Positions 9,885 through 18,520 are shown, counted from the stretch's first letter. The stretch is 64,000 nt of DNA from Paraburkholderia sp. PGU19 (GCF_013426915.1 NZ_AP023180.1:1364001-1428000), one strand, 5' to 3'. Program-made: numbers and translations. The notes: generated from the letters alone by a model not told the origin.

Positions 9885-10115
9885 CTGATGCGTCCTCTTC
9901 GGTTGAGTGGGTTTGGGTACTGCGATGGAATGGATTATGAAGAAGTCGCAGAATTTGATAAATTTGATTGTTGCGATGCACCCTATTTAAATTTCCTATC
10001 GACAAGCCCAAACCCTTGCCCGACAAGGGAAAGCGCCCCGGGCGCGCCGTTTCGGGCACGCGTAGAATTGCCGAAAAAAGTGTCGGCGGCGAGCGTTTTC
10101 AGCAGAGGTTTTCGT

Positions 10116-12503
10116 TTGAGTGAGCTTCAACAGGGGTTTCTTCTCACCCGTCATTGGCGCGATACGGCCGCCGGAACGGAGGTCGAGTTCTGGCTCGCGA
10201 CCAACGACGGTCCGCGCCACATCCGCCTGCGCCCGCAGCCGAACGTCGCGTTCATCCCCGCCGCGCATCGCGAGCGCGCGGAAGACGTGCTGCACCGGGA
10301 GAAGAACGCCCAGTCGCGCGGTGTCGAACTGCGCCCGCTCGATTTGTGCGACTTCCAGCATCGGCCGGTGCTGGGGCTGTATTGCCCCCAGTACCGGCAG
10401 CTGACCGGGATCGAAAAGCGTCTGAAACAGGGTGGCGTCGACGTCTACGAAGCCGACGTGTTCCCGCCCGAACGCTACATGATGGAGCGTTTCATCACTG
10501 CGCCCGTGCTGTTCGGTGGCGAGGCGAATCCCGCCGGTCATGGCCCGCTGATGAACGCCGACATGAAGCCCGCGAGCGGCTATCGTCCGAAGCTCAAGCT
10601 GGTATCGCTCGATATCGAAACCAGCGCGCACGCCGAGTTGTACTCGATCGCGCTGGAAGGCTGCGGGCAGCGTCAGGTGTACATGCTCGGACCGCAGAAC
10701 GGCGACGCGACGGACCTCGACTTCGCGCTGGAGTATTGCGACACCCGGGCGCAACTGATCGAGCGGCTGATCGGATGGCTGGAGACGCACGATCCCGACG
10801 CGATCATCGGCTGGAATGTCGTGCAGTTCGATCTGAAAGTGCTACATGAAACCGCGCAGAAGTGCGGCGTGCCACTGCGCATCGGGCGCGGCGGCGCGGT
10901 GATGGAATGGCGCGAGCATGGCCTGAAGCAGAACCATTTCTTTGCGGGCGCGGCGGGGAGGCTGATCATCGACGGCATCGAGGCGTTGCGCTCGGCCACA
11001 TGGAGCTTTCCGTCGTTCAGCCTCGAATACGTCGCGCAGGCGGTGCTGGGCGAAGGCAAGTCGATCGACAACCCGTATCAGCGGATGGACGAGATCCAGC
11101 GCCGCTTCGACGAAGACAAGCCCGCGCTCGCCCGCTACAACCTGAAAGACTGCGAACTCGTCACGCGAGTCTTCGGCAAGACGGACCTGCTGTCGTTCCT
11201 GCTCGAACGCGCGACCGTCACGGGACTGCCTGCCGACCGCAGCGGCGGGTCAGTGGCGGCGTTCACGCATCTATACATGCCGCGCATGCACCGGCTCGGC
11301 TACGTCGCGCCGAATCTCGGCGACGTTGCGGGCGCGGCCAGCCCTGGCGGCTTCGTGATGGACTCGAAGCCGGGCCTCTACGATTCCGTGCTGGTGCTCG
11401 ACTACAAGAGCCTGTATCCGTCGATCATCCGCACGTTTCTGATCGATCCCGTGGGGCTGGTCGACGGCGTGCGTCACCCCGACGATGAGCATTCCGTGCC
11501 CGGCTTCCTCGGCGCGCGGTTTTCGCGGGCACACCACTGCCTGCCATCGATCGTCGCGCAGGTGTGGGAAGGACGCGAAGCCGCGAAGCGCGAGCAGAAC
11601 AAGCCGTTGTCGCAGGCGCTGAAAATCATCATGAACGCGTTCTACGGCGTGCTCGGCTCGACAGGCTGCCGGTTCTTCGATCCGCGCCTTGCATCGTCGA
11701 TCACGATGCGCGGCCACGAGATCATGCACCGCACGCGTGAGCTGATCGAAGCGCGCGGGTACGCGGTGATTTACGGCGACACCGATTCGACTTTTGTGTG
11801 GCTGCGCCGCGCGCATGACGAGGAAGACGCGGCGCGCATCGGACGAGAGCTGGTTAGCGGAATCAATGCGTGGTGGCGTGAGCATTTGCGCGAGCGCTTC
11901 GGGCTGGAGAGCGCGCTGGAGTTGCAGTTCGAGCGGCATTACAAGCGCTTTTTCATGCCGACCGTGCGCGGCGCGGAGGAAGGCAGCAAGAAGCGCTACG
12001 CGGGATTGACCGTGCTTGCCGATGGAAGCGAAGACGTCGTCTACAAGGGTCTCGAAACGGTGCGCACCGATTGGACACCGCTAGCGCAGCGCTTTCAGCA
12101 GGAACTGTATCTGCGCATTTTCAAACAGCAGCCGTATCGGGATTATGTGCGCGATTATGTGCGGCGCACGCTGGCGGGCGAGTTCGATGATCTGCTCGTG
12201 TATCGCAAGCGGCTGCGTCGGCCGCTGTCCGAGTATGAGCGCAATGTGCCGCCGCATGTGCGTGCCGCACGTTCCGCCGATGAGTTCAACCGGCAGCGCG
12301 GTCGGCCGCTTCAATATCAGAATGGCGGATGGATCAGTTATGTGATGACTGGCAGCGGGCCTGAGCCGCTCGAAACGCTGCGCTCGGAAATCGACTACGA
12401 GCATTATCTGACGCGGCAGCTTCAGCCTGTAGCGGATGCGATTTTGCCTTTGCTCAAGGATGATTTTGCTACGTTGGCTTCGGGGCAGAAGCAGTTGTTT
12501 TGA
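10116..12503 (+). CDS. polB: DNA polymerase II
   Basis: This is a family B DNA polymerase with 3'-5' exonuclease, used in damage repair and lesion bypass. It has 795 residues from the TTG at 10116, which has AGAGG six bases upstream; E. coli Pol II has 783. The exonuclease domain shows LVSLDIETSAHAELYS (Exo I) and IIGWNVVQFDLKVL (Exo II). The polymerase motifs are DYKSLYPSIIRTF (motif A), KIIMNAFYGVLGS (motif B) and YGDTDSTFVW (motif C). The open frame extends upstream without a usable start. It is divergent from ahpCF; in E. coli polB is an SOS gene, but I did not find a clear LexA box here. Confidence 0.95.
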   Translation: MSELQQGFLLTRHWRDTAAGTEVEFWLATNDGPRHIRLRPQPNVAFIPAAHRERAEDVLHREKNAQSRGVELRPLDLCDFQHRPVLGLYCPQYRQLTGIEKRLKQGGVDVYEADVFPPERYMMERFITAPVLFGGEANPAGHGPLMNADMKPASGYRPKLKLVSLDIETSAHAELYSIALEGCGQRQVYMLGPQNGDATDLDFALEYCDTRAQLIERLIGWLETHDPDAIIGWNVVQFDLKVLHETAQKCGVPLRIGRGGAVMEWREHGLKQNHFFAGAAGRLIIDGIEALRSATWSFPSFSLEYVAQAVLGEGKSIDNPYQRMDEIQRRFDEDKPALARYNLKDCELVTRVFGKTDLLSFLLERATVTGLPADRSGGSVAAFTHLYMPRMHRLGYVAPNLGDVAGAASPGGFVMDSKPGLYDSVLVLDYKSLYPSIIRTFLIDPVGLVDGVRHPDDEHSVPGFLGARFSRAHHCLPSIVAQVWEGREAAKREQNKPLSQALKIIMNAFYGVLGSTGCRFFDPRLASSITMRGHEIMHRTRELIEARGYAVIYGDTDSTFVWLRRAHDEEDAARIGRELVSGINAWWREHLRERFGLESALELQFERHYKRFFMPTVRGAEEGSKKRYAGLTVLADGSEDVVYKGLETVRTDWTPLAQRFQQELYLRIFKQQPYRDYVRDYVRRTLAGEFDDLLVYRKRLRRPLSEYERNVPPHVRAARSADEFNRQRGRPLQYQNGGWISYVMTGSGPEPLETLRSEIDYEHYLTRQLQPVADAILPLLKDDFATLASGQKQLF

Positions 12504-12867
12504 GGGGTTTTTTCTGTCTGCGACGCTGGGTGGGTTTTTGATTCTGCTTTGGTATCCGTGAGGCGATGTTTTTTTTGCGGCGCAAGCCGGTTTGGTTTAT
12601 TTGCCTCGGCGCTGGCATCCGCGGTTGCGTTTTCTCGGCGCGGGTGCGTTGGGTGTGCTGGTCTTTTCGCTGGCATCCGCGATGCGCTAGCTTACTTCAA
12701 GCGTCGCCCCGCACAGGGGGCAACGCCTGAAGCACGAAGGCAAAGCGCGGATGCCAGCGCGAAGGCAAAAAAACCGAACTGCGACGCATAAAGCACAAAG
12801 GCATAACGCGGATGCCAGCGAAAAAGCCCCCCGGCGTCGCAGACAAAACCAAAACCAAAACCAAACC
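12504..12867. repeat. Intergenic inverted-repeat cluster (364 bases, no gene)
   Basis: No gene is visible. The 14-mer CGCTGGCATCCGCG occurs twice directly (12610-12623, 12668-12681) and twice inverted (12746-12759, 12807-12820). Outer arms GTCTGCGACGC (12516-12526) and GCGTCGCAGAC (12834-12844) face each other across the cluster. The right edge ends in a short AAAACC tandem run from about 12844. The whole block is a nested imperfect palindrome between the convergent ends of polB and the protease gene. It resembles dispersed intergenic repeats that I associate with Burkholderia-group genomes; that link is from memory. Confidence 0.75.
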
Positions 12868-13893
12868 CTAAGCACTCTGCTCAACAGGCACAACAACCAC
12901 CTCAACCCGCTGCGCCCCGCGCAAAACCGTAACGCTCACAGAGCGCCCAATCCTGGACCCATCGAGCACGCGCTGCAGCGCATCGACACCCTCAACAACC
13001 TGCCCATCAACCGCAACGATCGTATCATCCGTCCGCAGCCCGCCGAGCGCGGCAGGACTCTCCTTAACGATCTCCATCACCCGCACGCCGCTTTCCGACT
13101 CCAGCGCGAAATACCGCTGCACACGCCGCGGCAACGCGAAAGTCGTACCCGCCACGCCGATATAAGCCCGCCGCACGCGCCCGTGCGCAAAAATCTGCAT
13201 GATGACCCACTTCGCAGTATCGATCGCGGTCGCAAAGCTGATCGACTGCGCGCCCGGAATGATCGCGGTATTCACACCGATCACATGGCCCGCCGAGTTG
13301 ATCAACGGCCCGCCCGAATTGCCTGGATTGAGCGCGGCATCCGTCTGGATCACGTCATAGATCATGCGGCCCGAGTTCGACCTCAGCGAGCGCCCGAGCG
13401 CGGAAACCACGCCCGCCGTCACCGTCTGCTCGAGCCCAAGCGGATTACCCACCGCGACCGCAATCTGCCCGACGCGCAACTTGCCGGATTCGCCCAGTAC
13501 GACATGCGGCAGCGGCTCGGGCGAACCGATACGCAACACAGCCAGGTCGCTGTGCGGATCGTCGCCGACCAGATCGGCGTCGAACTTCGTGCCGTCGGCG
13601 AGTTGCACACGGATATGCGTCGCGCCGTGCACGACGTGGCTGTTGGTCAGAAGATAACCATCGGGCGTGAAGATGAAACCCGAGCCGGTGCCCGCGCGCG
13701 CATGGCGCTCCGGCGCGCCCGGCACGCGGCGCTCGACAGTGATGAAGACGACGGCCGCCCGCACCCGTTCTAGCGCATCGATGACGGTGCGCGAATAGGC
13801 GTCGAGGAGTGCGTCGTCTTCGGACGACCCGGCGGCCGCGGCGCTTGGCAGCGCACCCGACAGATCGTCGACAAAACGGGGACGGCTTCCCAT
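12868..13893 (-). CDS. S1C family serine protease (HtrA/DegP-like), one PDZ domain
   Basis: This 341-residue trypsin-like protease has the HtrA triad: His86 in LLTNSHVVHGA, Asp116 in DPHSDLAVLRI, and Ser193 in DAALNPGNSGGPLI. A single PDZ domain forms the C-terminal third (about residues 240-335; YIGVAGTTFALPRRVQRYFAL, LGGLRTDDTIVAVDGQVVEG). The start at 13893 gives MGSRPRFVDD; starting at 13938 does not add a signal peptide either. HtrA proteases normally act in the periplasm, so the absence of an export signal or anchor is unusual and suggests either a cytoplasmic variant or a missed start. It is convergent with polB across a repeat cluster. Confidence 0.85.
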   Translation of the reverse strand: MGSRPRFVDDLSGALPSAAAAGSSEDDALLDAYSRTVIDALERVRAAVVFITVERRVPGAPERHARAGTGSGFIFTPDGYLLTNSHVVHGATHIRVQLADGTKFDADLVGDDPHSDLAVLRIGSPEPLPHVVLGESGKLRVGQIAVAVGNPLGLEQTVTAGVVSALGRSLRSNSGRMIYDVIQTDAALNPGNSGGPLINSAGHVIGVNTAIIPGAQSISFATAIDTAKWVIMQIFAHGRVRRAYIGVAGTTFALPRRVQRYFALESESGVRVMEIVKESPAALGGLRTDDTIVAVDGQVVEGVDALQRVLDGSRIGRSVSVTVLRGAQRVEVVVVPVEQSA

Positions 13894-14001
13894 GACAAGG
13901 CTCCGTATAAGCGAGAGCCGAACATGCAGGGCAGGCAAGCCATTTTCAAGCGCGGCGGCTGGGGGGAAAGAACGACGAAACCAGCCGCCGATAGAGAGGC
14001 G

Positions 14002-14193
14002 TCAGATGAGCCTTAGATTGCGGATGCGGCCGATACGCGGAGAACGTTCGAGTATCAGCTTCTCGATTGCTTCGGGCAGCAGCGCCTTGGGAATGTTCGA
14101 CGGCACGTCCGACACCAGTTGCGACGGCACATTCACGATGAAGTCGTCGGGGGCGGTGGCGAGGCTGTGCTCGTAGGTAACGCGGTAGTCCAT
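14002..14193 (-). CDS. Small conserved-looking hypothetical protein (63 aa)
   Basis: From the ATG at 14193 the product begins MDYRVTYEHSLATAPDDFIV and ends in IEKLILERSPRIGRIRNLRLI. No signal peptide, membrane segment or known motif is evident. The composition is protein-like, unlike the arginine-rich extension upstream of this ATG in the same frame, which I reject. It lies between the HtrA-like protease gene and a small lipoprotein gene, all on the minus strand. I do not recognise the family. Confidence 0.5.
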   Translation of the reverse strand: MDYRVTYEHSLATAPDDFIVNVPSQLVSDVPSNIPKALLPEAIEKLILERSPRIGRIRNLRLI

Positions 14194-14393
14194 GCTGGGT
14201 GCGAAAACGTAGATGATGTTGCGGAATCGTGGCGTCGGAAGGCGCGCCGCTAACGCGCGGGCGCATTCTTTCCGAGATCGTACAGCAACCCGCAGCGCGC
14301 GCGGCACAGCATGCGCCCGCAATGTGCTCCGCCTAACGCCGAAAGCCGAATGTCGAAAGCCAGCCACCGGGCTGCCCACATGCCGCGCCGCCT

Positions 14394-14436
14394 AAAAAAA
14401 GCCGGACGGGACGCTCACGCATCCACATCCGGCTTC
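14394..14436 (-). terminator. Rho-independent terminator of the small lipoprotein gene
   Basis: On the minus strand AAGCCGGA (14436-14429) pairs with TCCGGCTT (14406-14399 region) across a loop of about 23 bases and is followed by a run of T (the complement of A-run 14394-14400). It lies about 80 bases past the lipoprotein stop. The long loop lowers confidence. The rest of 14194-14513 shows no gene. Confidence 0.55.
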
Positions 14437-14513
14437 TTTGGGTCTCGATCACGGGATCGCTCTGGATGATTCGCCGCCAGCCAGCCCGAGTTCACCCTGC
14501 CGTGGCCGCGCGC

Positions 14514-14705
14514 TTACCGATGCCAGCCGCCATGGCCCCAGCAACAGCTATAGCCGATGCCGACGTTCACTGACGGCCCCGCGTAATACCCCGGCGCGTA
14601 GCCATAGGCCGGCGCGTATCCATAGCCATACGGCGGCGCGACGACGCAGCCTCCCAAACCGATCGTCGCCATCGCGACGGCTGCCAGCGTCAGAAGCTTT
14701 TTCAT
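14514..14705 (-). CDS. Small Gly/Tyr-rich lipoprotein (63 aa)
   Basis: The protein starts MKKLLTLAAVAMATIGLGGC, a lipoprotein signal with lipobox LGGC (Cys20). The mature part is a low-complexity YGYAP-type repeat (PPYGYGYAPAYGYAPGYYAG) and then a short tail with CCWGHGGWHR. Such small Tyr/Gly/Pro-rich lipoproteins are common in Burkholderia-group envelopes, with no assigned function that I know. The start is supported by AGGGAGAACGATC on the minus strand just upstream of the ATG at 14705. A terminator-like hairpin follows. Confidence 0.75.
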   Translation of the reverse strand: MKKLLTLAAVAMATIGLGGCVVAPPYGYGYAPAYGYAPGYYAGPSVNVGIGYSCCWGHGGWHR

Positions 14706-15052
14706 GATCGTTCTCCCTTCTCTTCTGCTATTTGAGCAGACGCTACAGAAGGTGTGCGTGACCACTTGTGACGGAGCATTACGGCTCGATACGAACGGAC
14801 GGCCGCCGCGCCCCACACTCGACCCGCGCAAGAAAGGAGCCCGCGCAACCCAGGGCCTCTACGTGCAGACCGCGCACTAACAGTTGCTTACCATTCGCCG
14901 GGACGTGGACAGGAAGCGGGCGTTCCCGTCGTTCGCAGGCAGGCACATTTCGATGACGGCGGTATGAATCCGAAATCGGCCTCTGTTCGACCGATTGAAC
15001 GCAGGGGCCGCAGCGCACACTGCAGTCATGCCAGTGCACTGAGGAGCCTGAA
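14706..15052. promoter_or_regulatory. Divergent intergenic region, no gene seen
   Basis: These 347 bases separate the small lipoprotein gene (minus) from the 94-residue gene at 15053 (plus), so both promoters should lie here. I see no convincing gene, and the arginine-rich open frames inside lack start signals. No clear promoter boxes could be assigned. Confidence 0.35.
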
Positions 15053-15337
15053 ATGTCTTCCCGTCATGACAGTAGCAACCCGTTCGAGCCCGACGCGCTC
15101 AACGCGCCGGAATGGAATAACCTGCGGGATTACCCGGAGTCCGATCTGATGCGCGGCTTGCAACTCGCGTCCGACACGGTGCTGCGCCTCGCCACCAAGA
15201 CACACGCCGCCGTCGCACGTGGCGACGCGGTGAGCGCGGAACTGGCGCGCGTGTCGCTGGAGAAGCAGCTTGCACTGACCACGCGGCTGATCGACGAGCT
15301 TCTGTTCGACGGCGAGACGCAGCACACCACGCATTGA
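15053..15337 (+). CDS. Hypothetical helical protein (94 aa)
   Basis: The ATG is preceded by GAGGAGCCTGAA, a good ribosome-binding site. The N-terminus is polar (SSNPFEPDALNAPEWNNLRDY), and the rest predicts as two amphipathic helices (DLMRGLQLASDTVLRLATKTHAAVARG and SAELARVSLEKQLALTTRLIDELLF). There is no signal peptide, membrane segment or known motif. It may be a small coiled-coil adaptor, but that is only inferred from the heptad-like pattern. A 47-residue membrane ORF follows 99 bases downstream in the same direction. Confidence 0.65.
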   Translation: MSSRHDSSNPFEPDALNAPEWNNLRDYPESDLMRGLQLASDTVLRLATKTHAAVARGDAVSAELARVSLEKQLALTTRLIDELLFDGETQHTTH

Positions 15338-15436
15338 CCGGCCGCCGCACGCGACCGTGAGAACTGAACCTGACGGTAGCAACCCGGCAACAATTGCACC
15401 AACGGCAGCGCCGACTGACTGAGACTGGAACTGGAA

Positions 15437-15580
15437 ATGAACGTCTTGACCGTACTTCTTTGCATCTGGGCCATGGTGGCGTTGTGCGCAGTGCTGTTCA
15501 TCCGTGGCGCGAGCCCGCGTGTCAAGCGTCCCAGCAAGGCGAAGCAGACGCGGTCGTCGCGCTTTTCGATCGCCGAGTAA
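15437..15580 (+). CDS. Small single-pass membrane protein (47 aa)
   Basis: The ORF reads MNVLTVLLCIWAMVALCAVL then FIRGAS, followed by a basic tail (PRVKRPSKAKQTRSSRF) and a TAA stop. One N-terminal transmembrane helix with a positively charged C-terminal tail points to an inner-membrane miniprotein with the tail in the cytoplasm. GGAACTGGAA precedes the ATG. An 11-bp inverted repeat 20 bases past the stop could terminate it. I do not recognise a family. It rests on protein-like composition and signals alone. Confidence 0.5.
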   Translation: MNVLTVLLCIWAMVALCAVLFIRGASPRVKRPSKAKQTRSSRFSIAE

Positions 15581-15599
15581 TCCTTCCGCCGATACGGCG

Positions 15600-15646
15600 A
15601 GAAAGCGCTGACCATCAGCGCCCTCGCCTTCCGGCCAGCGCTTTCT
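15600..15646. terminator. Inverted repeat between convergent genes
   Basis: AGAAAGCGCTG (15600-15610) and CAGCGCTTTCT (15636-15646) form a perfect 11-bp stem with a 25-base loop between the small membrane ORF and the convergent SulP gene. No long T-run follows. It is possibly a bidirectional terminator. Confidence 0.45.
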
Positions 15647-15717
15647 AGAACTGCTGTTTCAATAGACCGATAAGTCCGATAACGCGCCGCCGCGCGCTAT
15701 CGCGCCCTTTTTACGGG

Positions 15718-17280
15718 TCAGCCGGCCGTCGCACCTAGCGACGGCAGTGCCGCCCGCCCTTCCTGAGCCGCCGGCTCCGGCCAGCGCATACGCTCGACGG
15801 TGATCTGCCGCTGCGCCGCCTCGCTCACGAACGCATCGAGCGTGTCGCGGATATCCCGGTCGATGAAATCAGCACGCTCCGCGTCGATCAGCACCGTCGC
15901 ACGGTCCGGAATCTGCGCGAGGCAGCGCGTGAGCATCGGCTTCGACAGGAACGTCGCGTCTTTGCGCAGCACCAGCAAATAGTGATCGTCGTGACGCGTC
16001 AGCGTGAACGTGCGCGACAGGTTCGCGCGCAGCGCGAGCACCGCGCTCGTCGCAATGCCGATGCCAATGCCGATCAGCAGATCCGTCGCCAGCACGCCCG
16101 CAATCGTCGCCACGAACGGCACGAAGCGGTCGACGCCTTCGCGCGCCATTGCCGTGAACAGCGCCGGCTTCGCAAGCTTGTAGCCCGTGTGAATCAGGAT
16201 CGCCGCGAGACACGCGAGCGGAATCAGGTTCAGCACGGCCGTCAGCGCGAACACGCTCGCCAGCAGCAGCACGCCGTGAATCACGGCCGACATGCGCGTC
16301 TGCGCGCCCGCATTCACGTTCGCCGAGCTGCGCACGATTACGGCCGTCAGCGGCAGACCGCCAAGCACGGCCGCCACCATATTGCCCACGCCCTGCGCCT
16401 TCAACTCACGGTCCGGCGACGCGCGGCGGCGCTTCGGATCGATCTGTTCGACGGCTTCGAGGCTCAGCAGCGTTTCCAGACTCGCGACGATGGCGAGCGT
16501 CAAGCCGACGCGCCAGACGTGGCCATCCACGAGCTGGCTGAAGTCGGGCATCGAGAGCGCGCCTGTCAGCGCCGCGAACGAATCCAGCGACACCAGCGAC
16601 ACCCGATGCTCAGCCGGTACCGCGAGTACGGGCGCCAGCACATCGAGCGCAAGCGTCACGCCGATGCCGAGCGCGACGACGGCGAGCGGCCCCGGCAGCA
16701 TGCGCACGATCGCGTAGCGCTTCGCGCGCGGCGTCTCCCACGCGAACAGCATCACCACCGAGATGAGCGCGAGCGCGGTCGTCACCATCGACAGATCGCC
16801 GAACGGCGTCGCCAGCATGGCCGCGTGCGCGTTGTTGGCATCCGCGCCGCTCACGAGCCCGACGCTGAGCGGAATCTGCTTGATGATCAGGATGATGCCG
16901 ATCGAAGCCAGCATGCCCTTGATGACGGCGACGGGCACGAAGCTGGCGAGCTGTCCCGCGCGCAACAGGCCGAAGCCGATTTGCAACGCGCCCGCGATCA
17001 GCACGGCGGCGAGAAACGCGGAGAAACTGCCGAGCGACGCGATCGCCGACACGACGATCACGACGAGGCCCGCAGCCGGCCCGCTCACGCTCAGATGCGA
17101 GCCGCTCAACAGCGCGACGACCAGTCCGCCGACGATGCCGGACACCAGCCCGGCAAACGGATCGACCCCGGACGCGGTGGCGATGCCCAGACACAGTGGC
17201 AGCGCGACGAGAAACACGACGATCCCCGCGAAGACATCGCTGCGCAGGTTCGATAAACGGGAAACAGGTGGAGTGTGCAT
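15718..17280 (-). CDS. SulP family inorganic anion transporter
   Basis: This membrane transporter of the SulP/SLC26 family probably carries bicarbonate, sulfate or a similar anion. From the ATG at 17280 it has 520 residues; a GTG at 17307 would add nine. The opening SNLRSDVFAGIVVFLVALPLCLGIATASGVDPFAGLVSGI is split here only for description: its key part is ALPLCLGIA followed by GVDP and SGI. About 10-12 helices follow, then a C-terminal STAS-like region (about residues 430-500; DATVLIDAERADFIDRD-type segment). The beta carbonic anhydrase gene lies 117 bases upstream in the same direction, which favours bicarbonate as substrate. Confidence 0.9.
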   Translation of the reverse strand: MHTPPVSRLSNLRSDVFAGIVVFLVALPLCLGIATASGVDPFAGLVSGIVGGLVVALLSGSHLSVSGPAAGLVVIVVSAIASLGSFSAFLAAVLIAGALQIGFGLLRAGQLASFVPVAVIKGMLASIGIILIIKQIPLSVGLVSGADANNAHAAMLATPFGDLSMVTTALALISVVMLFAWETPRAKRYAIVRMLPGPLAVVALGIGVTLALDVLAPVLAVPAEHRVSLVSLDSFAALTGALSMPDFSQLVDGHVWRVGLTLAIVASLETLLSLEAVEQIDPKRRRASPDRELKAQGVGNMVAAVLGGLPLTAVIVRSSANVNAGAQTRMSAVIHGVLLLASVFALTAVLNLIPLACLAAILIHTGYKLAKPALFTAMAREGVDRFVPFVATIAGVLATDLLIGIGIGIATSAVLALRANLSRTFTLTRHDDHYLLVLRKDATFLSKPMLTRCLAQIPDRATVLIDAERADFIDRDIRDTLDAFVSEAAQRQITVERMRWPEPAAQEGRAALPSLGATAG

Positions 17281-17397
17281 GGTATCCGTAAGGTCGAGTT
17301 GAGCCACGCCGCCCGGCGACGCGCGCCGGCGGCTCGATGGACAGGAACGTGTAAAGGCGTGAGTGAGTGTGTGAAAAGGGGCGCGGCCCGAACGTCG

Positions 17398-18051
17398 CTA
17401 CGCGGCGTCGCGCACAGCGATGGATGGGGGCGGCTCGGCGTGCATAACGGCGATGTCGCGGGCTTCATCCATATCGGTCAGTTGCGTGATGAGCCCTGCG
17501 CGCAGCCCGAAAATCCAGCCGTGCACCTGCGGCGGACGCGGCGCGCGGCGCACGATGGGCGACTCCCGCAACAGCCGCACCTGCTCGATCACGTTCAACT
17601 CCGCAAAGCGGTCGACGCGTTCGTCGAAATCCGCAACCGCATGCAGTTCGTCGCGATGACGTTCGGCGAGCTCGCGCAAACCGGCAATGCGTCGGTTCAC
17701 GATGGGCAGCGCATCCGAAGGCGTCGACAGCGCCGCGCGTACGCCGCCGCAATGATGATGTCCGCAGATGATCACGTGCTCGACCTTCAGCGCATGCACG
17801 GCGTATTCGATTACGCTCGATGTGTTGCCGTCGTCGGAGGTGTAGAGGTTCGCGATGTTCCGATGGACGAACAGCTCGCCCGGCTGCGCGTTGGTGATGC
17901 GCTCGGCGGGCACGCGGCTATCGGAGCAACCGATCCACAGAAAGCGCGGCTGCTGGCCGCGCGCGAGTTCCGTGAAGAACTCGGGCTCGCGCGCCGAGAC
18001 CTCTTGCGACCACGCCAGATTGGACAGCAATAAGCGTTTTGGATGATTCAT
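17398..18051 (-). CDS. can: Beta-class carbonic anhydrase
   Basis: This is a zinc enzyme that interconverts CO2 and bicarbonate in the cytoplasm. It has 217 residues, close to E. coli Can (220). The zinc ligands are visible as Cys42 in IGCSDSR (with the Asp44/Arg46 dyad) and His98/Cys101 in ICGHHHCGG. PGELFVHRNIANL is another signature. It lies just upstream of the SulP gene on the same strand, so the pair could work together: the transporter moves bicarbonate and the anhydrase equilibrates it with CO2. The 117-base spacing leaves co-transcription likely but not certain. Confidence 0.95.
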   Translation of the reverse strand: MNHPKRLLLSNLAWSQEVSAREPEFFTELARGQQPRFLWIGCSDSRVPAERITNAQPGELFVHRNIANLYTSDDGNTSSVIEYAVHALKVEHVIICGHHHCGGVRAALSTPSDALPIVNRRIAGLRELAERHRDELHAVADFDERVDRFAELNVIEQVRLLRESPIVRRAPRPPQVHGWIFGLRAGLITQLTDMDEARDIAVMHAEPPPSIAVRDAA

Positions 18052-18520
18052 CGATCGGGCTCCTGCCGGATTCTGAATTGAACGGAGTCAGTCCATCACA
18101 GACCAACGTGATGGTGTTTACGAAAAGCTTACGGCAAGAAGGTTCCGAAAATAAATCAACAAAAAATCATTTGATGCCAGCTGCATCCGATGCCCCGAAA
18201 GCGTGCATACATGCGGCTTTCGGGCGTTTTATGTTGTTTGCGTGACTGGCTGCGCCGTGAGTAGACGGAGCGTTCCGGAGATGAATTTTTTTGTCATTGT
18301 TTTTTATCAATCATGTCAAGTTTGATTGCACTTGCGCGCGATTGACAGCGGTGTCAATGACTGAAAAACGGCGGAGAACCGGCGACGACGCGTCGCGATT
18401 CGATGGAAGAAGGAAGGTTTTGAAGCCCTCGAACGAGGGCTTCGATGTCACCGCAACGGGCCCGACACTAGCCGCCCGTTCGCGTCCTCATTGCGTCCTC
18501 ATTGCGTACTTATTGGGTAC
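18052..18520. other. Intergenic region with two hairpins, no gene seen
   Basis: These 469 bases between can and the DUF427 gene contain no convincing gene. A perfect 9-bp stem CCCGAAAGC/GCTTTCGGG (18194-18202 and 18216-18224) is followed by CGTTTTATGTTG and looks terminator-like on the plus strand. A second hairpin, GAAGCCCTC/GAGGGCTTC (18422-18430 and 18435-18443, loop GAAC), could end the DUF427 transcript on the minus strand but lacks a T-run. An AT-rich stretch around 18140-18180 probably belongs to the can promoter. Confidence 0.5.

Noticed and set aside
9885..10115. Two ATAG strings upstream of ahpC, tested as an OxyR site
   Set aside because: Spacing does not match the four ATAG/CTAT half-sites of the OxyR pattern.
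12844..12865. AAAACC run as a start of a CRISPR or telomere-like array
   Set aside because: Only a few hexamer units without spacers; part of the repeat cluster edge.
12751..13773. Open frame antisense to the HtrA-like protease and across the repeat cluster
   Set aside because: No domain, begins inside repeats, and the opposite strand has an intact catalytic triad.
15982..17256. Long open frame antisense to the SulP gene
   Set aside because: Low-complexity Arg/His/Asp translation opposite a gene with clear membrane helices.
18422..18443. Hairpin GAAGCCCTC/GAGGGCTTC as a DUF427 terminator
   Set aside because: No T-run on the expected side; listed only inside the intergenic entry.
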